A DNA stretch of 64,000 bases, from the NCBI RefSeq assembly GCF_005406225.1, contig NZ_NXLY01000006.1, positions 38,485-102,484 on the forward strand, in the 5' to 3' direction. Position 1 is the first letter of the stretch; each line of letters opens with the position of its first letter. This DNA is from Campylobacter taeniopygiae (GTDB lineage: Bacteria > Campylobacterota > Campylobacteria > Campylobacterales > Campylobacteraceae). This document shows, one piece after another, positions 58,311 through 64,000 of this stretch. Under the pieces are notes generated by a model. It did not search any database. It saw only the letters and a list, made by a program, of their open reading frames with translations, and had not been told where the DNA came from. Position numbers and translations under genes: made by a program.

Positions 58311-58868
58311 ATGCAAATTGATGCGAGTAAAAATCAAAGTTTTTCTATGGACTATACCACTAAAAGTGGTAAGCATTTAAGTCTTTCAATGTATGATAAT
58401 CAAAGTTTAAATTATAATGATAAAGACGGCAAACAATTAAGCTTAAAGCATCAATATGGATTTAGCTTTACTTTTGAAGGTTCTAAATTAACCCAAAATG
58501 ATATGAATGAAATCAAAAATGCCATGAAAGATGTAGAACCTATGTTAAATAACTTCTTAGCTAATTCAAAAGTAGGAGAATTAAAACCTAAAGAACTTAT
58601 TCAAACCGCAATGCAAATTGCCGATGTTTTACCAGCTCCAAAAGATGAAAATCATAAAAATGCTATCGCAAGCAATTTAACTAATAGACTAGATAGCTTA
58701 TTAAAACAAAATCAAACCAACAATAAAGATACAAATGCATCCATGCTAGAAGATAGCAAAAAGCTCTTAGATGAAGTTTTAGAGCAAATGAAAAAACAGC
58801 TTGAAAAACAACAAGAACAAAACAATAAAGAAAATAAAGAAAAAGATGGTTTAAATCTTTACGCTTAA
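58311..58868 (+). CDS. ciaI: Flagellum-coexpressed secreted effector CiaI-like
   Basis: A 185-residue protein equivalent in position to C. jejuni Cj1450, reported as CiaI, a flagellar-export-dependent effector that helps intracellular survival. It starts with a Ser/Asp-rich repeat-like segment (YDNQSLNYNDKDGKQLSLKHQYG), and ends in a coiled coil (LLDEVLEQMKKQLEKQQEQN) with a dileucine (KKLLDEVL). An older annotation as ATP/GTP-binding has no support that I can see. The ATG at 58311 has AAGGAG upstream, and a sigma-28-like promoter precedes it. Confidence 0.78.
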   Translation: MQIDASKNQSFSMDYTTKSGKHLSLSMYDNQSLNYNDKDGKQLSLKHQYGFSFTFEGSKLTQNDMNEIKNAMKDVEPMLNNFLANSKVGELKPKELIQTAMQIADVLPAPKDENHKNAIASNLTNRLDSLLKQNQTNNKDTNASMLEDSKKLLDEVLEQMKKQLEKQQEQNNKENKEKDGLNLYA

Positions 58869-58879
58869 AAAGGTTGATC

Positions 58880-59578
58880 ATGCAAAATGTGCAAATTGTA
58901 GAAAATATGCTTAAACTCCAGCAAAAATTAAATGATGAAACCAACGGTATTGGTTGGGAGGAAGGCTATACTAAAGAAGGAAAATTGATCAGTTGGAGAC
59001 GTTGTATTTATATGGAATGCGCTGAACTCATCGATTCTTTTGCTTGGAAACATTGGAAAAATATTTCAGAACCGACAAATTGGGAAAATGTACGTATAGA
59101 AATCGTAGATATTTGGCATTTTATTTTAAGTTTGCTTCTTGAAAATAAAAAACAAGATTTTCACCTTTTTGCTACAGAAATTGCTTCTGTAAGTGTATTT
59201 CAAGATTTTTGCAAAGAAGAAAATAAACCGAGCGAAAATCAAAGTGAAATTTATGGTATTTTAAACGATATAGAGCTTATTATCCATAAATGCAGTGGCT
59301 TTGACTTTGATTTGGGTGAGTTATTATCTGTTTATTTTACTCTAGCAATCAAATGCGGTCTTAATTTAAATAGTCTTTATCAAATTTACATAGGAAAAAA
59401 TGTCCTTAACGCCTTTAGACAAGATCATGGTTATAAAAATGGCACTTATATAAAAAATTGGAATGGTAAAGAAGATAATGAAGTTTTAAATGAAATTTTA
59501 AAAACAGAAATCGATTATGAAAAAATTTATAATCATCTTGAAGAAGAATACAAAAAAGTCTCTCCATGCAAATTTTAA
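58880..59578 (+). CDS. dut: Dimeric (all-alpha) dUTPase
   Basis: A 232-residue MazG-like dUTPase with the metal-binding helices WRRCIYMECAELIDSFAWKHWK and VRIEIVDIWHFILS (ExxD) and C-terminal NAFRQDHGYKNGTY. It hydrolyses dUTP to dUMP. It follows ciaI by 11 bases and overlaps the next gene by 13. Confidence 0.92.
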   Translation: MQNVQIVENMLKLQQKLNDETNGIGWEEGYTKEGKLISWRRCIYMECAELIDSFAWKHWKNISEPTNWENVRIEIVDIWHFILSLLLENKKQDFHLFATEIASVSVFQDFCKEENKPSENQSEIYGILNDIELIIHKCSGFDFDLGELLSVYFTLAIKCGLNLNSLYQIYIGKNVLNAFRQDHGYKNGTYIKNWNGKEDNEVLNEILKTEIDYEKIYNHLEEEYKKVSPCKF

Positions 59579-60273
59579 AACTTTCTTTACAAGATTTTTT
59601 TTCGCTTAAATTTTTAAAATTTTCCCTCATCCCTCTTGCTTGTAGTCTTTTATTTATGAGTATTTTAGGGATCTTTGGTTTTTCATTTTTAACCAATTAT
59701 TTTCACTCTTTATTTAGCGTTAGCGAGGATTCTTTTTGGGCTTGGTTTTATGCTTTTCATGTAGTTCAAGTATTGCTTACTGTGATAAGCTTTTTATTTT
59801 CAGGCTTTATTGTTGTTTTTGCTTCTGTTTTTCTTGCTCTTTTTATCACCTCTTTTCTAACCCCTTTTATTGTTAAAGAAATCAATAGAAAATATTATCA
59901 TTATAGCCTTGAAGAAGAAGTTGGCTCCCTTAGAGTATTTTTTGAAATTTTTAAAATATTTATAAAATTTGGCTTCTTTTTTATACTTTGTACCTTAGCT
60001 TTATTTTTGCCTTTTGTCAATCTTTTTATTTATTATTTTGTTTTTTACTATCTTTTTCATAAACTATTGATTTTAGATGTAACAAGTTCGGTTTTAGATC
60101 AGCAAAATTTTAAAAGTTTTAATGCCAAATTTTCTCCTTTTGAGTTTAAATTTAGCACCTTATGTTTTTATGTCCTTTCTTCTGTGCCATTTTTAGGACT
60201 TTTTTTTCAAGTATTTTTTGTGATTTTCTTAACCCATTTAAGCTATCAAAAAATTTTAAAACTTAAAGCTTGA
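59566..60273 (+). CDS. EI24-like integral membrane protein (Cj1452-like)
   Basis: A 235-residue membrane protein with about five hydrophobic segments, resembling the EI24/CysZ-type family (LALFITSFLTPFIVKEINRKYYHY and LPFVNLFIYYFVFYYLFHKLL). Function is unknown; CysZ relatives carry sulfate, but this is not shown here. Its 3' end overlaps the convergent tilS end by 18 bases. Confidence 0.75.
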   Translation: MQILKLSLQDFFSLKFLKFSLIPLACSLLFMSILGIFGFSFLTNYFHSLFSVSEDSFWAWFYAFHVVQVLLTVISFLFSGFIVVFASVFLALFITSFLTPFIVKEINRKYYHYSLEEEVGSLRVFFEIFKIFIKFGFFFILCTLALFLPFVNLFIYYFVFYYLFHKLLILDVTSSVLDQQNFKSFNAKFSPFEFKFSTLCFYVLSSVPFLGLFFQVFFVIFLTHLSYQKILKLKA

Positions 60274-61221
60274 AATTTCAATATTATGATTATAAAGATA
60301 AGCTCTTAATAATCTTGGAATTTTAGCTTTTCTACACTCCTCTTTAAAATTTTTTGGAAGTTTTTCACAAAGCTCGTAATTAAAAACGAAAGCTTTATCA
60401 TCCTTATAAGCTATAGCGATTTTTCCACTGATAACACAATCGCTTTTTAGCATTTGCACTCTTTGTTTAGCACTTGGAACAACCTTTTGAATTTTCAATG
60501 CTTTTGCGATCATGCTTTCTTCTTTGGGGCAAACTAAAATCCCTTTAAAATTTTGTATTTTTTCAAAATCATAAATTTTTTGCTGATCTTTACTTAGATA
60601 ATCAAAACTTCTTTTCAAACCTTTAGAAAATTTTTCAACAAAAGAATTAGAAAATTCTTTTCTTATATAGTTTCTAAAGTATTTTACATCGTCATTGCTT
60701 TCATCATTAAAATAAAAAATTTTATTCTCTTTTAAAAAATTTAAAATTTCATTCTTGCTTACGCAAAGCAAAGGCCTTACAATGCAATATTTTTCATGCT
60801 TTTCAATTTCATTCATTCCTAAAATCTCTGCCAAACCTGCTCCTCGAGAAAGCTGCATTAAAAACCATTCAAATTGATCGTTAAGATGATGAGCTAAAAT
60901 AAGATGATTATAAGAATTTTCAAGGCAAATTTGATGAAAAAAATCATAGCGAAAATCCCTAGCTTCTTTTTCAAAATTGCCTTTAAATTTGGGGGCAGTT
61001 TTTATAAAAATTTGTTTTTGAAATTTTAAAGCAAGTTTTTTAGCTTCATTTTCTTCTTTATCGCTATTTATCCTAGTTTTATAATTAATCAAAGCTAGAT
61101 CAAATGAAATATCATTTTGTATTAAAAAATAAAAAAGCGCACTTGAATCACTCCCGTAAGAAAAAGCGAGTAAATTTTTACCCTTTTTTAATAATTCTAA
61201 AATTTCATGCTTAATCTGCAT
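60256..61221 (-). CDS. tilS: tRNA(Ile)-lysidine synthase
   Basis: A 321-residue short TilS. The PP-loop reads [11 protein letters not shown] (variant of SGGxDS), followed by [23 protein letters not shown] and [11 protein letters not shown]. It converts the wobble C34 of tRNA-Ile(CAU) to lysidine. The C-terminal domains of the E. coli form are reduced, as usual in this group. It overlaps rimO by 11 bases. Confidence 0.93.
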   Translation of the reverse strand: MQIKHEILELLKKGKNLLAFSYGSDSSALFYFLIQNDISFDLALINYKTRINSDKEENEAKKLALKFQKQIFIKTAPKFKGNFEKEARDFRYDFFHQICLENSYNHLILAHHLNDQFEWFLMQLSRGAGLAEILGMNEIEKHEKYCIVRPLLCVSKNEILNFLKENKIFYFNDESNDDVKYFRNYIRKEFSNSFVEKFSKGLKRSFDYLSKDQQKIYDFEKIQNFKGILVCPKEESMIAKALKIQKVVPSAKQRVQMLKSDCVISGKIAIAYKDDKAFVFNYELCEKLPKNFKEECRKAKIPRLLRAYLYNHNIEISSFKF

Positions 61222-62530
61222 CGATTTTTCTTAAAGCCTTAGCGATTAATTTTTTATCCAAGCTTTGAGTGATCTCACACTCATAAATTTGTCCCATTTC
61301 CAAATCACCGCACTCACTTTCATTGATAAGAATTTCTCCATCAATTTCTCTATCCCATCTTAAATCTTTTCCTGCGATGAAAAAAGCTCCCTCACTACTT
61401 TCCCCAGTACAAACCACCAAACGCTTTTTACCCACTTCTTTTTCAAAACTTTTCTCTAAAACCTTATCGATAATTTTTTCGATTTTTTTAAGACGAGCAT
61501 TGATTGTTTTAAAAGGAATTTGCTCCATATCAAAAGCTGCCGTATCTTCTTCTTTAGAATAAGCAAAAACACTCACTCTATCAAAGCCAAAATTTTGGAC
61601 AAAATCACAAAGCTCTTCAAAATCCGCATCACTTTCTCCAGGATGTCCCACAATAAAACCCGTGCGCAAAAAACTATCAGGTGCATTTTTCATTAAAGTG
61701 AGCATTTCTTTAAGTTTTTTTTGCCCAGCCCCACGCTTCATAATTTTAAGCATAGAATCGCTAATATGCTGCAAAGGCATATCAAAATAATTCACAAAAA
61801 TTTTAGAAGCTATAATGCGTTTGATTAAAGCCTCACTCGCACTCGTTGGATAAAGATATAAAATTCTAGCTGCTCTTACACCCTTTATTTTTTCTATCTC
61901 ATCGATTAAGCGTATAAGTCCATCTTTTTCGCCTTTGTCAAATAAATAAGAACTCGTATCTTGCGCGATAAATGAAAAATCCTTATAGCCTTTTTGCACC
62001 AAATCCCTAACTTCAGCAACAATGCTTGAAATTTCTCTTGATTTTAACTTGCCTTTAAAGCTTGGTATAGCGCAAAATGAACATTTTTGATTGCATCCTT
62101 CTGCTATTTTTATGAAAGCGTGGAAGTTAGAACCCGTGATTACTCTTTTTGTGTTTTCATTTTGCAAATACGTCGAAGAAGAAAATAAATTCGTTTTTTT
62201 AAGTATCATTTCATCGATTCTTTCATAATCAGCCACACCGGTAAAAAGATCAACTTCGGGCAATTCTTTCATCAATTCTTCTTGATAACGCTGCATCAAA
62301 CAGCCCGTAACCACTAAAAGTGAATCTTTTTTTCTTTGCTCATGCAAATTTAAAATCGCATTAATACTTTCTTTTTTAGCACTTTCTATAAAACCACAAG
62401 TATTGACAATCAAAACATCTGCCATACTTGGATCATCACACAATTCATAAGCACTAAGACGTCCTAGCATGATCTCGCTATCGACTAAATTTTTATTACA
62501 ACCTAAAGACATTAGATAAAGTTTTGACAT
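61211..62530 (-). CDS. rimO: Ribosomal protein S12 methylthiotransferase RimO
   Basis: A 439-residue radical-SAM enzyme: N-terminal UPF0004 cluster ([26 protein letters not shown]), radical-[14 protein letters not shown] and a C-terminal TRAM domain. It methylthiolates Asp of S12. The ATG at 62530 ([11 protein letters not shown]) is preferred to an in-frame GTG 9 bases upstream. A minus-strand extended -10 (TTGTTATAAT) at 62594-62599 suggests that the A14/T14 tract lies in its 5' leader. Confidence 0.94.
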   Translation of the reverse strand: MSKLYLMSLGCNKNLVDSEIMLGRLSAYELCDDPSMADVLIVNTCGFIESAKKESINAILNLHEQRKKDSLLVVTGCLMQRYQEELMKELPEVDLFTGVADYERIDEMILKKTNLFSSSTYLQNENTKRVITGSNFHAFIKIAEGCNQKCSFCAIPSFKGKLKSREISSIVAEVRDLVQKGYKDFSFIAQDTSSYLFDKGEKDGLIRLIDEIEKIKGVRAARILYLYPTSASEALIKRIIASKIFVNYFDMPLQHISDSMLKIMKRGAGQKKLKEMLTLMKNAPDSFLRTGFIVGHPGESDADFEELCDFVQNFGFDRVSVFAYSKEEDTAAFDMEQIPFKTINARLKKIEKIIDKVLEKSFEKEVGKKRLVVCTGESSEGAFFIAGKDLRWDREIDGEILINESECGDLEMGQIYECEITQSLDKKLIAKALRKIDAD

Positions 62531-62559
62531 ATTTCTCACTTTTTAAATTTGAATTTTCA

Positions 62560-62573
62560 TTTTTTTTTTTTTT
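62560..62573 (+). repeat. T14 homopolymer between divergent genes
   Basis: Fourteen T on the plus strand between rimO and the terminal gene. It lies about 22 bases upstream of a TATAAC (-10-like, 62596-62601) for the plus-strand gene and in the rimO leader on the other strand, so length changes might affect expression. Confidence 0.8.
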
Positions 62574-62623
62574 GATAAAATAAGTTTTTTAAAATTATAA
62601 CAAAAAACTTCAAGGAATTTCTT

Positions 62624-64000
62624 ATGGAAAATGTGGTTTTGCTTGGCGGAAGTACATGCTCTATGATTAATGGTTTGCAAAAAGGATTGGAAGAAGGTAT
62701 AGAAAAAATCAATCAGAATAATCACGTAAAACTAAAATTTTATAATTTTTCTCTAGGGGCCTCTGATTCTAGCCAAAGAATTTTTTCAATCTATAAAAAT
62801 AATAATATTATAAATAAAGCTTTCATGGTTATAGTAAGTATCAATACAAATGAATATGATATGTTTGGAGTTTATAATTTTTCTATAAAAACATTGAAAA
62901 AAAATCTAGAAATTTTATGTAAAATTTTAGCAAATTTAAACTCAAAAATTATTTTTATAATCCAACCCCTATCAACACAATCTAATGAAGATAAATTAGA
63001 TATAATTAACAAAATAATAAAAAATAAAATCTATCATTATAATTTTAACTATATAGATATGCAACAATATTATAATAAAAAAAATGTCAACGAATTCTTT
63101 AAAACAAATGATCCGTATCATCAATTACCCACTATAATGAGAATTTTAGGAAAAAATATTATAGAAAATATCAATCATTTTCAAAATAATCAATTAAAAC
63201 AAAAATATGTAATACCAAATTTTATCATAAAGTCTCCTACGGAATTATTTCAACTAAATACACCCTTAGAAAGTAAGAAATTAGAAAATTCTTTATTTAA
63301 TGAAATTATTTATAAACTTGATGATCAAACAAAACTTCAATTTAAACCAGAATTTAAAAATTATTGCATTATAGGAATTGCCACATGCAATTTCTTTGAG
63401 TCAGCTTACAATTGCTTTTCAAGTTTTACTTTAGAAAATAAAACAACAAAAATTGTCAAAGGTATTAAATCTCACTATTATCTTTTTCATACCTTAGAAA
63501 AAGAATTTATCATCGATGAAAATAGTTTTATCTTTTTTAATCAAAACAACGAAGCTCTAACAAAACCAAGTGTGTGGATTTACAAAGATACATATATTAA
63601 CAGTATTCATCATTGCGGTTTATCTTATTTTTTATTAGCTAATTTTGAAAAACTAGATAAAAAAATAACTTCTACTGACAAAAAAATAAATGTTTCAAAA
63701 AAATATAATTTTACACATTTAATTCCTGCTGTGGAAGATTATAAATCTATCATCGAAGAATATAATCAGAGAATAGATCCTATAAAACTAACGCCTTTGC
63801 AAAATCAAATCAATACTTTAAATACTCAAATATCTAATTTAACCGATGAAAATATCCAAATGAAAGGTTTAATAGATAAAAAATATAATTTAGAAATTTT
63901 AAATTTAGAACAAGACCTAATAATTAAAAAACTAGAAAGTAAAAAGTTAGCTAAATCTTTAGGAATTAAAATGGATATTATTAATCCTAAAGTAACTTTT
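62624..64000 (+). CDS. Unrecognised protein with SGNH/GDSL-hydrolase-like N terminus (partial, runs off the window)
   Basis: The frame is open from ATG 62624 (AAGGAA upstream) to the window end, 459 codons, so the C terminus is missing. The first ~200 residues have the order of SGNH blocks: VVLLGGSTCSMI (Ser), NFSLGASDSS (Gly), VSINTNEYD (Asn) and TNDPYHQLP (DxxH). The last ~80 residues are a coiled coil (LQNQINTLNTQISNLTDENIQM). It could be an esterase or O-acetyltransferase on a glycan. It is very AT-rich. In C. jejuni I recall prfB after rimO, so this may be an accessory insertion. Confidence in the gene is high, in the function low. Confidence 0.7.
   Translation, partial: MENVVLLGGSTCSMINGLQKGLEEGIEKINQNNHVKLKFYNFSLGASDSSQRIFSIYKNNNIINKAFMVIVSINTNEYDMFGVYNFSIKTLKKNLEILCKILANLNSKIIFIIQPLSTQSNEDKLDIINKIIKNKIYHYNFNYIDMQQYYNKKNVNEFFKTNDPYHQLPTIMRILGKNIIENINHFQNNQLKQKYVIPNFIIKSPTELFQLNTPLESKKLENSLFNEIIYKLDDQTKLQFKPEFKNYCIIGIATCNFFESAYNCFSSFTLENKTTKIVKGIKSHYYLFHTLEKEFIIDENSFIFFNQNNEALTKPSVWIYKDTYINSIHHCGLSYFLLANFEKLDKKITSTDKKINVSKKYNFTHLIPAVEDYKSIIEEYNQRIDPIKLTPLQNQINTLNTQISNLTDENIQMKGLIDKKYNLEILNLEQDLIIKKLESKKLAKSLGIKMDIINPKVTF

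Noticed and set aside
62543..62725. Short minus-strand reading frame over the start of the terminal gene
   Set aside because: It is antisense to a much longer AT-rich frame with a good ribosome-binding site and has no recognisable features.

Overview
The window is chromosomal DNA of a thermotolerant Campylobacter in the C. jejuni / C. coli group. The evidence is very low GC, tight gene packing, and the gene order katA - ankyrin protein - HTH regulator, fabI-tpiA-pgk-gapA, fliL-acpS, P450, kpsSC ... kpsFDETM, ciaI-dut-tilS-rimO. Recalled C. jejuni orthologs (Cj1377 to Cj1454) are close but not identical, and the RidA-to-PrpD operon, which I recall as decayed in C. jejuni NCTC 11168, is intact here. 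Both points favour C. coli or a divergent relative; this is an inference. I saw no tRNA, rRNA, insertion sequence or CRISPR array.

Left flank (1-27137): a multi-cluster ferredoxin; flavodoxin with two companions; catalase and its ankyrin haem-delivery partner; a YheO-type regulator divergent from a five-gene catabolic-looking operon (RidA, DcuC-family carrier, PLP lyase, PurB-like lyase, MmgE/PrpD); an orphan hydrogenase small subunit; fabI and three glycolysis/gluconeogenesis genes; nadD-rsfS; a phosphohexomutase; fliL-acpS; a P450 and a lipase-like membrane protein; then kpsS and kpsC.

Capsule centre (27215-52579, all on the minus strand, more AT-rich). From the kpsC side: a three-gene unit (CPA2 antiporter, short pyruvate-kinase-like protein, ATP sulfurylase); an acylation-type cassette (NodB-like deacetylase switched OFF by a G9 tract, SDR, broken ACP, ketoacyl synthase III, AMP-ligase, second SDR, intact ACP, GNAT-like protein); a sialic acid set neuA-neuC-neuB; three long glycosyltransferases sharing a tandem LSYxxG module; glf, galE, ugd and a UDP-xylose synthase; and three more glycosyltransferases. 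The predicted precursors are CMP-sialic acid, UDP-galactofuranose, UDP-galactose, UDP-glucuronate and UDP-xylose, plus a hydroxyacyl group carried on ACP. The export genes kpsF, kpsD, kpsE, kpsT and kpsM follow.

Right flank (57815-62530): a PNPOx-like protein, the flagellum-coexpressed effector ciaI with a sigma-28-like promoter, dut, an EI24-like membrane protein, tilS and rimO. From 62624 an AT-rich SGNH-like gene starts after a T14 tract and runs off the window, probably the edge of another accessory region.

The most novel material is the combination of a sialic acid pathway with an ACP-dependent, deacetylase-linked acylation cassette, where two components are disabled in this genome (one reversibly, one by mutation), and the sat/PK-like/antiporter unit beside kpsC.
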